Part shown: positions 7,769 through 16,771 of the stretch, in pieces
Layout of the letters: each line of letters begins with the position of its first letter
Position numbering within the stretch: position 1 is the stretch's first letter
Assembly: GCA_016708765.1 (NCBI GenBank)
Contig: JADJFD010000005.1
Span: forward strand, 285,204-349,203
Source of the DNA: Chitinophagaceae bacterium
GTDB lineage: Bacteria; Bacteroidota; Bacteroidia; Chitinophagales; Chitinophagaceae
Direction: 5' to 3'
Length of the DNA: 64,000 nt
The notes under the pieces: generated by a model
Told to the model about the DNA's origin: nothing
Database searches by the model: none
Seen by the model: the letters and a program-made list of their open reading frames with translations, nothing else
Made by a program: the position numbers and the translations under genes

Positions 7769-8758
7769 ATGCAAAAGAGTTTTCTATTTTGGGATTTTAT
7801 CAATAAAAATTTACAGCAATCCATCGCTGTAATGCTCCTCTATGTTCTGGAAAGCAAAGGCAGCAGCCCAGGCCGTCAGGGATTTTTTATGGCGGTGAAT
7901 GCAAATGGCGAAATGGAAGGTTCTGTCGGTGGTGGAATCATGGAACATAAGTTTGTGGAAATGGCAAAGGAAAGGTTGAAACTCGGTAAGCTAGAGTCGG
8001 GAGTGAAGAAACAAGTTCATGATAAATCGGCAGCAAATAATCAGAGCGGAATGATTTGTTCCGGTGAACAAACAATTCTTTTATATCCACTTCAGAAAAA
8101 AGATTCAAACACTATTGAAAAAATTATTCAATCGCTGGAAGAAAATAAAAATGGGACACTAGTGCTTTCTCCCAATAGCTTACGTTTTTCAGAAGTTATT
8201 CCAGAAAACGATTTTGAATTTATTTTTCAATCAGAAGAAAATTGGATCTACAAAGAAAAAACAGGACACAAAAACAAGCTTTTTATTATTGGGGGCGGTC
8301 ACTGTTCTGTTGCTCTTTCAAAACTGATGCGAACAATAGATTTTTATGTTCAGGTATACGATGACAGGGAAAACCTGAAAACAATGCTGGGAAATGAAGA
8401 TGTGCATGAAAAGCATTTTATAAAAGATTATTCAGCACTAAATGACAAAATTCCATCTGGTGCAAATCACTATATTGTTATTATGACTTTTGGTTATCGT
8501 ACCGATGACATTGCCTTAAAGGCATTGCTAAATAAGAAATTCAAATACATTGGTGTGTTGGGTAGTAAAAAGAAAATGGAAAAGCTTTTTGAAGACTACA
8601 GGCTTGAAGGCATTGATGAAGCTATATTGCAACGCATTCACACACCTATTGGTCTGGATATAAAAAGCCAAACACCGGAAGAAATAGCGGTGAGTATCGC
8701 TGCGGAAATTATTAAAGTAAAAAATAAAGCCCCCTCCCGACCTCCCCCGCATGGGTGA
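7769..8758 (+). CDS. xdhC: XdhC/CoxI family molybdenum hydroxylase maturation protein
   Basis: The 329-residue protein belongs to the XdhC/CoxI family, which binds the molybdenum cofactor, promotes its sulfuration and inserts it into the hydroxylase. The N-terminal XdhC domain shows GSSPGRQG near 31-38 and GSVGGGIMEH at 51-60. The C-terminal Rossmann domain starts with FIIGGGHCSVAL near residue 170. Position right after xdhB supports the call. The last dozen residues (KAPSRPPPHG) are encoded by a C-rich repeat, and the stop codon sits within a hairpin, so the native C-terminus has probably been extended by repeat insertion. Confidence 0.9.
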   Translation: MQKSFLFWDFINKNLQQSIAVMLLYVLESKGSSPGRQGFFMAVNANGEMEGSVGGGIMEHKFVEMAKERLKLGKLESGVKKQVHDKSAANNQSGMICSGEQTILLYPLQKKDSNTIEKIIQSLEENKNGTLVLSPNSLRFSEVIPENDFEFIFQSEENWIYKEKTGHKNKLFIIGGGHCSVALSKLMRTIDFYVQVYDDRENLKTMLGNEDVHEKHFIKDYSALNDKIPSGANHYIVIMTFGYRTDDIALKALLNKKFKYIGVLGSKKKMEKLFEDYRLEGIDEAILQRIHTPIGLDIKSQTPEEIAVSIAAEIIKVKNKAPSRPPPHG

Positions 8759-8781
8759 GGCCACCAACTCACAGCCCATGC
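8749..8781. repeat. Hairpin with C-rich repeat at the xdhC stop codon
   Basis: The hairpin has outer arms GCATGGG (8749-8755) and CCCATGC (8775-8781), and inner arms TGAG and CTCA. It directly follows a CCCCTCCCGACCTCCCCC tract (8730-8747). The xdhC stop TGA lies at 8756-8758 inside the left arm. It may act as an mRNA 3'-end element, but there is no T tract. Confidence 0.45.
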
Positions 8782-8821
8782 CTATCGAAAAATTTTTTTC
8801 CTTAACTAATAGATTTAAATT

Positions 8822-9412
8822 ATGAAATTAATAGTAACTGTTTTTCTTCTTATTATTTTTAATTCAGGCTATTCTCAGCAATCATACTCAGTTATTGATC
8901 TGAAGAACGGGAAGTTTAAAGACGACAGCAGCTATATCTATACACTTCCTTTCGAAGTAAAGAAAAAAGTATTTTTGATACAGGGTTATGAAAGTATGTT
9001 TAGTCATAAGGGAGAAAAGGCATTAGATTTTAAAGTGAAGAACGGCACAAAGGTTTATGCGGCAAGAAACGGTATTGTAACTGCCACCAGAGAAGATTCT
9101 GACAAAAGAGGATTAAAACCTGAAAACCTTTCAGACGGTAATTATATTCTTATTCAACATGAAGATGGCTCTGTGGCTAACTATTGGCATTTTCAAAAAG
9201 AAAGTGTGTTGGTAAATGTTGGCGATACGGTACAGGCCGGTCAGCTAATCGGCCTGAGTGGTAATACTGGTTATTCTGCATTTCCTCATTTACATTTTGA
9301 AGTGCGAGGAAATGATGTTACTGGAAATTTTGTACAACTCCCTACACGGTTTTATACTAAGGATGGTATACAATATTTACGAGCCGGGTATTTTTATAAA
9401 CGAAGGTTCTAA
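8822..9412 (+). CDS. Secreted M23 family metallopeptidase (LytM-like)
   Basis: This 196-residue exported endopeptidase has a signal peptide ending near S18-Q19 and one M23 domain. The zinc ligands are in order: H62 and D69 (HKGEKALD), with H156 and H158 (PHLHFE); H123 in NYWH is the further conserved His. M23 enzymes cut peptidoglycan cross-links, or act as regulators when degenerate; here the catalytic set is complete. It is closely similar throughout to the lipoprotein at 13795-14400, sharing the DDSSYIYTLPF/DDTSYVYALPF segment and the SGNTGY/SGKTGY loop. The gene stands alone, 63 bases after xdhC. Confidence 0.9.
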   Translation: MKLIVTVFLLIIFNSGYSQQSYSVIDLKNGKFKDDSSYIYTLPFEVKKKVFLIQGYESMFSHKGEKALDFKVKNGTKVYAARNGIVTATREDSDKRGLKPENLSDGNYILIQHEDGSVANYWHFQKESVLVNVGDTVQAGQLIGLSGNTGYSAFPHLHFEVRGNDVTGNFVQLPTRFYTKDGIQYLRAGYFYKRRF

Positions 9413-9418
9413 GCAAGA

Positions 9419-10234
9419 TTAGCTCTCCAATGAAAGAAATCTTGCATACAATTCTCTAGTAATTTCTCCGGGATGACCGTCACTAATTTCTATTCCATCG
9501 GCTTTAATAATCGGTAGAATTCGTTTTGTTGTACTACACATAAAAACTTCCTTGGCTTCATATAATTCGTCTTTGGAAATATTTCCTTCCTGCACAATAA
9601 TAAAATCGTTCGAAATTTCTATCAGTTTTTTTCGGGTTACGCCTAATAAAATATTTTCAGCTGGTGTAACCAATACATTTTCTTTAGTTACAATAAACAA
9701 ATTAGCTCTGGGAAATTCTGTCAATACATTATCCTTGAAATATAAAACATCATCTGCCCTTTTTTCTTTTATTATTGATTGTAACCAAACGGCCATCATA
9801 TAATTGGTATTTTTTACTTGAGGCAAATCTCTTTGGTATTCATAGGTAATAATAGAAATGCCTTTTTCAAAATCAGCAACCGATGGTAATGTTTGTGGAT
9901 TACAGGTAATTAATAAATTCGGTTCGGCTAGACTGTAAGCATCCGGAGAATAACCCCCTGTTAATATCAATCTGATTCCAGCTTGCGATAAGCCTGATTT
10001 TTTTATCAGTTCATTAATAATTTCGGTTAATTCTTCTTTTGTTTTTGATAGCGGTAGCCGCATTGCTTCAGCGGATGTATAAAATCTATCAAGATGATTT
10101 TCTAAAAAAAGAGGCTTCCCATTTACAGTTCTTAAATAATCAAATGCTGCATAACCTCTCTGTATTGATAGATCCATTATGTTCAGTGAAGCATGTTCAT
10201 TTTCTAGAAACTGATTGTTCAAAAAAACTGCCAT
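9419..10234 (-). CDS. Class IV aminotransferase (BCAT/D-amino acid aminotransferase/ADC lyase type)
   Basis: The 271-residue PLP enzyme of fold type IV has its catalytic Lys at K141 (QVKNTNYM) and the conserved TEFPRANLF segment with a Glu that contacts PLP near 176. The N-terminal RGYAAFDYLRTVNGKPLFLENHLDRF segment is typical. The family includes branched-chain aminotransferase, D-alanine aminotransferase and aminodeoxychorismate lyase; the short length and DYLRT favour the last two over ilvE, but I cannot decide. Its start lies four bases after the stop of the P1 peptidase gene upstream, so the two form an operon. Confidence 0.85.
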   Translation of the reverse strand: MAVFLNNQFLENEHASLNIMDLSIQRGYAAFDYLRTVNGKPLFLENHLDRFYTSAEAMRLPLSKTKEELTEIINELIKKSGLSQAGIRLILTGGYSPDAYSLAEPNLLITCNPQTLPSVADFEKGISIITYEYQRDLPQVKNTNYMMAVWLQSIIKEKRADDVLYFKDNVLTEFPRANLFIVTKENVLVTPAENILLGVTRKKLIEISNDFIIVQEGNISKDELYEAKEVFMCSTTKRILPIIKADGIEISDGHPGEITRELYARFLSLES

Positions 10235-10238
10235 AGAA

Positions 10239-11369
10239 TTATTTGATACGATTATATTTTTTAAATATTTCTTTAAGCTTATCCATTGGCAATCCTTCTA
10301 CCACTCTTCCATTCTTACCTTTCATTGTTTCTGCCGCCAGCAAAGAATTAATAATGGCTTCTTCCGTTGCTTCAATTGTCGCCATAAATAATGGAGACAT
10401 GGCCTCGTTGCTTAAAACATGCTGTAAAAGTTTATCGGGTGCATTATGTGGAATTCGTAATGAACTGTCAGTAGAAAAAGCAATAATATAATCGCCACTT
10501 CCATTGCTGCCTATGCCTCCTGTTTTTGCCAATCCCATAAAAGCTCTCTTTGCCAACCGTTCAAGGTTTCTTGCATCGAGTGGTGCATCCGTTGCAACAA
10601 CAATCATACAACTACCGTCAGGCGTTTCGTTTAATTTGTCACTTAAATAATACTTCTTTAGTTCTTTACCCACAGGCACACCATCAATATTTAACACACC
10701 TCCAAAATTTGTTTGCACCAATACACCAACGGTATATCCACCCAGTTTTTGGGGAAGCACTCTTGAAGAAGTTCCAATACCCCCTTTAAAACCAAAACAA
10801 ACCGTACCTGTTCCTGCTCCAACATTTCCTTCTTCTACAGCACCTGCTTTTGCGTTTGTAATTGCATTTTGAACATCAGCAATGGTAACATGCTGTCCTC
10901 TAATATCATTCAGATAGCCATCATTAGTTTCACCAACAACGGCATTTACAGATTGTACAGCTCTATTATCTGTTTGTGATAATGTATAATCAACCACCGC
11001 TTTGATAGCTGTTGCAATGTTTAATGTATTGGTTAGTATGATTGGCGACTCAATGTTCCCTAACTCTTTAACCTGTGAATAGCCGGTGAGTTTGCCGAAT
11101 CCATTGCCAATATAAATGGCAGCAGGTACTTTTTGTTGAAATAAATTGCCTCCATGTGGAAGAATCGCTGTAGCTCCGGTTCTGACAGAGTCTGCTTTAA
11201 TTATTGTTGAATGGCCAACTTTTATCCCCGCTACATCAGTAATTGCATTCAGCTTTCCTTTTTGCATTACACCAATACGAATATTCAACTCCTCCGATTT
11301 CTTGGAAGATTGTGCAAATACAGAAAGAAAGAAGAAAAATGAGATCAGCAAACTTGAAAAATGCCGCAT
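10239..11369 (-). CDS. Exported P1 family peptidase (DmpA/BapA-like aminopeptidase)
   Basis: The 376-residue protein has a signal peptide ending near A19-Q20, followed by a DmpA/ArgJ-fold domain. These enzymes self-cleave between Gly and Ser to expose an N-terminal nucleophile; the site here is most likely G252-S253 in DGSCMIVVATDAPL. GGIGTSSR (197-203) and GIGSNGSGD are also conserved. Members release D-amino acids, beta-amino acids or dipeptides from small amides. Export to the periplasm and operon linkage with a possible D-amino-acid aminotransferase hint at peptide or D-amino-acid turnover, but that is inference. Confidence 0.87.
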   Translation of the reverse strand: MRHFSSLLISFFFFLSVFAQSSKKSEELNIRIGVMQKGKLNAITDVAGIKVGHSTIIKADSVRTGATAILPHGGNLFQQKVPAAIYIGNGFGKLTGYSQVKELGNIESPIILTNTLNIATAIKAVVDYTLSQTDNRAVQSVNAVVGETNDGYLNDIRGQHVTIADVQNAITNAKAGAVEEGNVGAGTGTVCFGFKGGIGTSSRVLPQKLGGYTVGVLVQTNFGGVLNIDGVPVGKELKKYYLSDKLNETPDGSCMIVVATDAPLDARNLERLAKRAFMGLAKTGGIGSNGSGDYIIAFSTDSSLRIPHNAPDKLLQHVLSNEAMSPLFMATIEATEEAIINSLLAAETMKGKNGRVVEGLPMDKLKEIFKKYNRIK

Positions 11370-11471
11370 ACCTGATTTTTTATGAAGATAAATTGAAAAT
11401 TACTAAATATTGATAAATGGTTTGTTCACTTACCATCAAATCATTACCTTAACCAACTAAATTATACCTCA

Positions 11472-11996
11472 ATGATTTTTGTATATATTTTTCTTGGTCT
11501 TATCGTTACTTTATTAGTTGTAGCGGCATTGATGCCAAAATCTTATAGCATAGAAAAGAATATTGTCATCAAAATTCCGAGTGCCGAGGTAATGAACCGA
11601 ATCAGCGATCTCAATTATTACAGCCAGTGGAATCCGTGGCAACAAAGTGACCCAACAGTAAAAAATACTATAACCGGGACAGCAGCAATGCCGGGACACA
11701 AATATGCGTGGGAGGGAAAAAAAGTTGGTGTGGGAAGCCTGACCTTATTAAGTTCCGATAGCAAACACATTGATTTTTTATTAGAATTCTTTAAACCCTG
11801 GAAAGCAAAAGCAAAAGACAACTGGTCTTTTGAGCAGTGGGGTGATGGTAATGAAACAAAAGTAATCTGGCAGAATAGCGGTGACCTACCGTGGCCAATG
11901 GCAAGATTGATGGGACCAATGCTGAATAAAAATTTAAGCCATCAGTTTGAGCAAGGATTAAACAATCTGAAGAAGATGTGTGAAGAGGGTAGTTAA
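11472..11996 (+). CDS. Membrane-anchored SRPBCC (polyketide cyclase-like) protein
   Basis: The 174-residue protein has one N-terminal membrane helix (about 3-20, MIFVYIFLGLIVTLLVVAAL) and then a START/SRPBCC ligand-binding domain with the pattern WNPWQQ (residues 54-59) typical of polyketide_cyc2 members. The ligand is unknown. Such proteins are very common in Bacteroidota and have no well-established role. It appears monocistronic. A repetitive TTGGTTAAT tract directly follows the stop. Confidence 0.8.
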   Translation: MIFVYIFLGLIVTLLVVAALMPKSYSIEKNIVIKIPSAEVMNRISDLNYYSQWNPWQQSDPTVKNTITGTAAMPGHKYAWEGKKVGVGSLTLLSSDSKHIDFLLEFFKPWKAKAKDNWSFEQWGDGNETKVIWQNSGDLPWPMARLMGPMLNKNLSHQFEQGLNNLKKMCEEGS

Positions 11997-12026
11997 TTGG
12001 TTAATCAGTTGATTGGTTAATTGGGG
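11991..12026. repeat. Short TTGGTTAAT-type tandem repeat
   Basis: About three imperfect units of the type TTGGTTAATCAG/TTGATTGGTTAATTGG sit between the convergent SRPBCC and cupin genes. The first bases overlap the SRPBCC stop codon. It resembles low-complexity intergenic repeats of this phylum. Confidence 0.45.
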
Positions 12027-12035
12027 TTTATAATT

Positions 12036-12395
12036 CTAAATATTCTTAAGGTTTGTTAGAGTCTTTTCATTAATGAGATTTCCTGTATTTAAGGTTGATG
12101 CAGGTTCGAATAACATAACTTCAACTTCTTCTTTTGCGTTGGGGCGGTGCTCCATCATTTTGGGAACGATTAAAAACTCTCCGGCATTTACAGTAACTGT
12201 TTTATCACTGAACTCCATTTCAAAACTACCTTTCACTACATAAAATAATTCATCTTCATTTTCATGATGATGCCAGTCGAACGGGCCTTTGAATTTCACC
12301 AGTTTCACTTGCTGTCCGTTTAGCTCTCCGACAATGCGGGGATTCCAGTAATCGTTAATAAGAGAGAATTTTTCAGAGAGATTTATTTTTTCCAT
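12036..12395 (-). CDS. Small cupin-domain protein
   Basis: The 119-residue protein is a single conserved beta-barrel cupin. Motif 1 is DWHHHENEDELFYVVKG (about 41-57), supplying two or three His ligands and a Glu; motif 2 is GEFLIVPKMMEHRPNA with the final His. It probably binds a divalent metal, and activity cannot be predicted. A repeat-like stretch rich in CAAAG (about 12411-12436) separates it from purT upstream on the same strand, so co-transcription is possible. Confidence 0.85.
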   Translation of the reverse strand: MEKINLSEKFSLINDYWNPRIVGELNGQQVKLVKFKGPFDWHHHENEDELFYVVKGSFEMEFSDKTVTVNAGEFLIVPKMMEHRPNAKEEVEVMLFEPASTLNTGNLINEKTLTNLKNI

Positions 12396-12440
12396 AGCAT
12401 TTTCTTTTCCCTCAAAGGCACAAAGATCACAAAGAGGTTA

Positions 12441-13604
12441 TTAATTAATTGAAATTTTATCAGCTGCTTTTTTTGCCCTTTTCCGCAATTCATCCATATC
12501 AGCATTTACATCATCATACACCAAAGCAACTGCCATTCGGCGATAAGGCCTTATTGAAGGTTTTCCGAAAATTCGAACATCGGTATTCATTTCTTTTAAT
12601 ACATCTTCTATTCCCGAAATTGTAAACTGCTCCGCTGATTTGTTTGCAAGAACCACCGCACTTACCCCAGCCCTTTCCAATTTTATTTCCGGAATAGGCA
12701 AACCCAGAATAGCTCTTGCATGTAACTCAAACTCTGAAAGGTTTTGTGTACCCGCCAATGTTACCATACCCGTATCATGTGGTCGTGGACTCAATTCAGA
12801 AAAATAAACACCATTATTTGTGAGGAAAAATTCAACTCCCCATAAACCCGCACCAGTTAATGCAGTTGTCACTTTTTTTGCCATTGCGCAAGCATCAACA
12901 TAATCCTTTTCGCTGATAGCAACAGGTTGCCAGCTTTCCTGATAATCACCTCTTTCCTGCCGGTTGCCAATTGGCGGACAGAATAATGTTTCTCCGTTCT
13001 TCTGTGTAACAGTGAGTAATGTTATTTCTGTATGAAAGGAAATAAATTCTTCAATAATTACTTCTTTTATATCGCCTCTTGAATTATTGATGGCATAATC
13101 GAAAACTGCTTGCTGATCTTCTACCATTTTTAAAACACTCTGCCCTTTTCCGCTGGAAGACATTAATGGTTTTACAACACAGGGTAAGCCAATTTCATTT
13201 ACAGCTTTTGCAAATTCTTCAAAAGTTGTTGCATAAAAATAGTTAGCAGTTTTTATACCCAATTCTTTGCTTGCCATATCCCGGATCAGTTTCCGGTTCA
13301 TAGTGAAGTTGGCTGCCTTAGCACTGGGAATTACTTGTATATTTTGTTTTTCATATTCATAGAACCGTTCAGTTCGTATGGCTTCTATTTCTGGTACTAC
13401 TAAATCAGGATTGTGTTTAGCAATCACAGCATCTAATTCATTTCCATTCAACATATCAATCACTTCAAATCCATCAGCTACTTGCATGGCCGGCGCACCT
13501 TCATAACTGTCGACAGCTATTACGGTTTGCCCAAGACGTTTTAAAGCAATCACCAACTCTTTTCCCAATTCACCACTGCCAAGCAAAAGTATTTTTTTGT
13601 GCAT
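12441..13604 (-). CDS. purT: Formate-dependent phosphoribosylglycinamide formyltransferase (GAR transformylase 2)
   Basis: The 387-residue ATP-grasp enzyme makes formyl-GAR from GAR, formate and ATP in purine synthesis. The start ILLLGSGELGKEL is the typical pre-ATP-grasp Rossmann motif. CVVKPLMSSSGKGQS (about 143-157) is the ATP-binding loop, VIIEEFI follows, and ELSPRPHDTGMVTLAGTQNLSEF is characteristic of PurT/PurK. Length is close to that of E. coli PurT (392). It needs no folate, unlike PurN. The gene is divergent from an M23 lipoprotein gene across a 190-base gap that contains a hairpin. Confidence 0.95.
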   Translation of the reverse strand: MHKKILLLGSGELGKELVIALKRLGQTVIAVDSYEGAPAMQVADGFEVIDMLNGNELDAVIAKHNPDLVVPEIEAIRTERFYEYEKQNIQVIPSAKAANFTMNRKLIRDMASKELGIKTANYFYATTFEEFAKAVNEIGLPCVVKPLMSSSGKGQSVLKMVEDQQAVFDYAINNSRGDIKEVIIEEFISFHTEITLLTVTQKNGETLFCPPIGNRQERGDYQESWQPVAISEKDYVDACAMAKKVTTALTGAGLWGVEFFLTNNGVYFSELSPRPHDTGMVTLAGTQNLSEFELHARAILGLPIPEIKLERAGVSAVVLANKSAEQFTISGIEDVLKEMNTDVRIFGKPSIRPYRRMAVALVYDDVNADMDELRKRAKKAADKISIN

Positions 13605-13636
13605 GACACAAAGTAATTGAATTATAAAATAAAAAT

Positions 13637-13662
13637 GCCGGTAAGTATTGTTTCTTATCGGC
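13637..13662. repeat. Hairpin in the purT/M23 divergent gap
   Basis: GCCGGTAAG and CTTATCGGC pair at eight of nine positions around an eight-base loop. It lies 33-58 bases upstream of purT and could be an operator-like inverted repeat or an RNA hairpin in a 5' leader. It has no T tract. I see nothing else in this 190-base gap. Confidence 0.4.
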
Positions 13663-13794
13663 TTACAGTCTTCCCAGCAAAAAAGATTGAAATGGAAGGA
13701 GAAGTTAACAAATATTTTAATTTAAATAAGGAGTTTAATATAAATGGTTATTTCAATGGGTGAACTTATTATTATCTTCATTTGTAAGTATTAA

Positions 13795-14400
13795 ATGATG
13801 TTTAGAATTTTATTGTCTCTTATATTATTTCTATTGATAAGCTGCGGTGTCAGTAAAAATCCTTTACGTAAAGAGGTTAAGCTGTTGCAAAAAGGTATTA
13901 TTAAAGATGATACCAGCTATGTGTATGCCCTTCCTTTTGAAGAAGGAAAATCTTTTCGAGTGATTCAAGGCTATTTTAGTCCGTTTACACACAAGGAAAG
14001 AGCAGCGTTGGACTTCAATATGAAAAAGGGGGTGAAAATAACAGCTGCAAGAGGCGGTATAGCGATAAGAGTAAAAGAAGATGGTACACTTGGTGGTTTA
14101 AAAAAGAAATATCGTTCTCATGGTAATAATATTGTAATTGAACATGAAGACGGATCAAGAGCAGGTTATTGGCATTTGCAACATAACGGCGCTTTAGTAA
14201 ATGTTGGCGATACTGTAAAGCAAGGACAGGTAATCGCCTTAAGTGGAAAAACCGGCTATGCATTAGTTCCGCATCTTCATTTTCTGGTGTGGAAATATGA
14301 CAGTACCAGAAAATGGCAACAAGTAGCAACCCGTTTTCAAACTTCCAACGGCATTAAATATTTGCGGGGCTGGAAAAAATATAAACGACCCGTTGAATAA
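13795..14400 (+). CDS. M23 family metallopeptidase, lipoprotein
   Basis: The 201-residue protein has a lipoprotein signal with lipobox LLISC (C17) and one M23 domain. Zinc ligands are H66 and D73 (HKERAALD) and H160 and H162 (PHLHF); H127 in YWHLQ is also conserved. It is a clear paralogue of the exported M23 protein at 8822-9412, but anchored in a membrane and with PHLHFLV instead of PHLHFEV after the last ligand. Peptidoglycan endopeptidase is the likely activity. It lies 23 bases upstream of pnuC, though pnuC has its own promoter-like element. Confidence 0.88.
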   Translation: MMFRILLSLILFLLISCGVSKNPLRKEVKLLQKGIIKDDTSYVYALPFEEGKSFRVIQGYFSPFTHKERAALDFNMKKGVKITAARGGIAIRVKEDGTLGGLKKKYRSHGNNIVIEHEDGSRAGYWHLQHNGALVNVGDTVKQGQVIALSGKTGYALVPHLHFLVWKYDSTRKWQQVATRFQTSNGIKYLRGWKKYKRPVE

Positions 14401-14402
14401 GC

Positions 14403-14410
14403 TATTTTTG
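14403..14410 (+). promoter_or_regulatory. Bacteroidota -7 promoter element (TATTTTTG) of pnuC
   Basis: TATTTTTG, an exact TAnnTTTG match, ends 13 bases before the pnuC TTG start and lies directly after the M23 stop. The same ten bases (TATTTTTGAC) precede the S41 protease gene. Confidence 0.5.
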
Positions 14411-14423
14411 ACAAAATAATTGT

Positions 14424-15062
14424 TTGTCTTTATCAGAGATATATCATCTATTCATTCAAAACATCAGGGAAACAAAATGGCCTGAATGGGTAAGCACCTT
14501 TACCCAAATTGCCAGTGTTCTATATGCCCGGAAAAACAATATTCTTGTTTATCCTACCGGAATAATCGGAGTTTTGCTAGCTGCATACGTTTATTTTTTT
14601 TTAATTCACCCTCCTTTATATGCAGATGCGTCCTTAAACATTTACTATTTTGCTATGAGTGTATATGGTTGGTATAATTGGGTACAAAAGAAAAATGGGG
14701 ATACAGTATATCCAATTAGTTGGTGTAGCAAAAAAGAGCTCAGTTTTGGAATAGGTTTTTTCTTTTTGTTCTGGGCTCTTATTTATTTTGTTTTAATACA
14801 GTTTACAAATAGCAACACTCCTATACTTGATTCTTTAGTTTCCTCTTCGGCTATTACAGCAATGTGGTGGATGGCAAAACGAAAAATTGAAAACTGGCTT
14901 GCCTGGATATTTTCAAATATCATTGCAATACCATTAAACTTTTACAAAGGACTAATGCTTTTTACTCTCATGTATGTATTGTTTTTATTGTTAGCATGGT
15001 GGGGCTATACAGAGTGGAAAAAGAAATATAAATCAGCACATTCTGAATTACAAAAAGAATAA
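14424..15062 (+). CDS. pnuC: PnuC-family nicotinamide riboside transporter
   Basis: The 212-residue membrane protein has about seven helices and the PnuC signatures YPTGIIGVLLAAYVYF, SVYGWYNW and WMAKRKIENWLAWI. PnuC carries nicotinamide riboside by facilitated diffusion, trapped by phosphorylation inside. The NadR-like kinase gene at 16772 supports a nicotinamide substrate over thiamine (PnuT) or riboflavin (PnuX). A TTG start is inferred; no ATG is available upstream in frame, and a TATTTTTG element lies just before it. Its stop overlaps the start of the next gene by one base. Confidence 0.88.
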   Translation: MSLSEIYHLFIQNIRETKWPEWVSTFTQIASVLYARKNNILVYPTGIIGVLLAAYVYFFLIHPPLYADASLNIYYFAMSVYGWYNWVQKKNGDTVYPISWCSKKELSFGIGFFFLFWALIYFVLIQFTNSNTPILDSLVSSSAITAMWWMAKRKIENWLAWIFSNIIAIPLNFYKGLMLFTLMYVLFLLLAWWGYTEWKKKYKSAHSELQKE

Positions 15063-16714
15063 TGCAAAACCAAATAAACTATAAACCACTTCAAATTTTA
15101 ATCGGTCTTGCTGTATTAGTAAATTTCAGCGGACTTTTTGTTACAATAATGGATCCCGATGCTAATTTATACGCATCTATAGCCAAAACAATGGCTGAAA
15201 ATAACGATTACGTAAACCTCTATTTTCGTGGTATAGACTGGCTGGACAAACCACATTTTCCCTTTTGGATTACGGCTTTGTTTTTTGAAGTTTTTGGTTT
15301 TCACACATGGGTTTACAAATTGCCTGGTGTTTTGTCTACAATGCTTGGTGCTTGGTACACTTATCTTTTTGCAAAAAAGTATTACAATAAAACGATTGCT
15401 TTATGGGCAGTTTTTATTTTGCTTACTTCTATACACATTATTGTTTCTAACAACGATGTAAGAGCCGAGCCATTTCTTACCGGTCTTATTATTGCATCAG
15501 TTTACCATTTTTCCAATTCTATTTCAAAAAAAATAAGTATTCAACTGGTAGTCGCTTGTTTGTTTGCAGCCTGTGCTGTTATGACAAAGGGTCTTTTTAC
15601 CTTGATACCAATTGGCGGTGCTGTGGTTGGAGAACTTATTATAAAAAAGAAATGGAGAGAACTTTTTCATTGGAGATGGATTGTCGCCGTAACCTTAATC
15701 ACTATTTTCATTTTGCCAGAATTGTATTGCCTTTGGCTTCAATTTGATCAGCATCCTGAAAAGATTGTATTTGGCACCACCGGAGTTTCTGGCATTCAGT
15801 TTTTTTTGTGGGACAGCCAATTTGGCCGCTTTTTCAATACCGGACCTATTAAAGGAAAAGGTGATTACTTATTTTTCTTACATACAATATTGTGGGCCAT
15901 GCTACCGTGGTCGCTTATTATGTATGCAGCACTTTTTACAAAACTGAAGAATGGTTTGCGAAAAGTAAAAACTGATTATAACGAATGGTTTACTGTATGC
16001 GGTAGTTTGCTCACTTTGTTAATTTTTTCTCTTTCCTCATTTCAGCTGCCACATTATTCTAATATTGTATTTCCATTTCTGGCAATATTGTGTGCTCATT
16101 TTATATGGAATTTGGTAAAATCAGGCAAAAAAATATTTGCCGCAATTCAGCACATCCTCAGTGTACTAATTCTTATATTGGTAGTAGCGTTGGTAATAAT
16201 TTATAAGCCTTCAATAAATTTATTATTTGTATTCCTGCTGATAGCAATGCTTTTTTTAGCGTTACTGCTTAGGCTTCACAAAAATGAAAGCCCATACACT
16301 CCATATTTTAGGTCAGGGTTTATTATATCAGCTGTTGCCTTATTTCTCAATCTCTCTTTTTATCCCAGCTTATTGAAATATCAATAAAGTACTGTTGCTT
16401 CCTCTTATATAAATAATAAATATCCGGGAAAACCCGTTGCAAGAATTGGCACCTACATGCCTTCAGGCGAATTTTACCTGAAAGAGTCTACTTATGAAAC
16501 TTCATTTGAAGAGCTAACCAATGGTAGATTTAAAAAGGCTTCATTGTTTTATATAACTGAACAGGATATAAATGAATTGAAAACAAGAGATATTCGATTC
16601 GATATTTTGCAAACATTTGATGGGTTTAATATAACTATGCTCAACTTAAAATTTCTGAATAAAAAAACAAGGAAAGAAGAACTAAAAAAAACATACCTAA
16701 TACAGTTGTTGTAA
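15062..16714 (+). pseudogene. ArnT/PMT-like membrane glycosyltransferase interrupted by an in-frame TAA
   Basis: The protein is a GT39/ArnT-type polytopic glycosyltransferase, using a polyprenyl-linked sugar. The DPDANLYASIAKTMAENNDY motif and WLDKPHFPFW near 60 are the catalytic-loop signatures, followed by about 11 membrane helices. The first part gives 441 residues and stops at TAA 16385-16387. The same frame continues open to 16714 (109 further codons) with sensible sequence (YINNKYPGKPVARIGTYM), which looks like the usual soluble C-terminal domain. One base change in the TAA (for example TCA) would restore a protein of about 550 residues. Whether the stop is real or a sequence error cannot be told here. 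Confidence 0.8.
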
Positions 16715-16759
16715 TTATATTATTTAATTTTCCTATTCAACTAAATCAATAGTTCAGTC

Positions 16760-16767
16760 TATTTTTG
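16760..16767 (+). promoter_or_regulatory. Bacteroidota -7 promoter element (TATTTTTG) of the NadR-like gene
   Basis: TATTTTTG ends four bases before the ATG at 16772, too close for a ribosome-binding leader, so the transcript is probably leaderless or nearly so. Confidence 0.5.
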
Positions 16768-16771
16768 ATCA

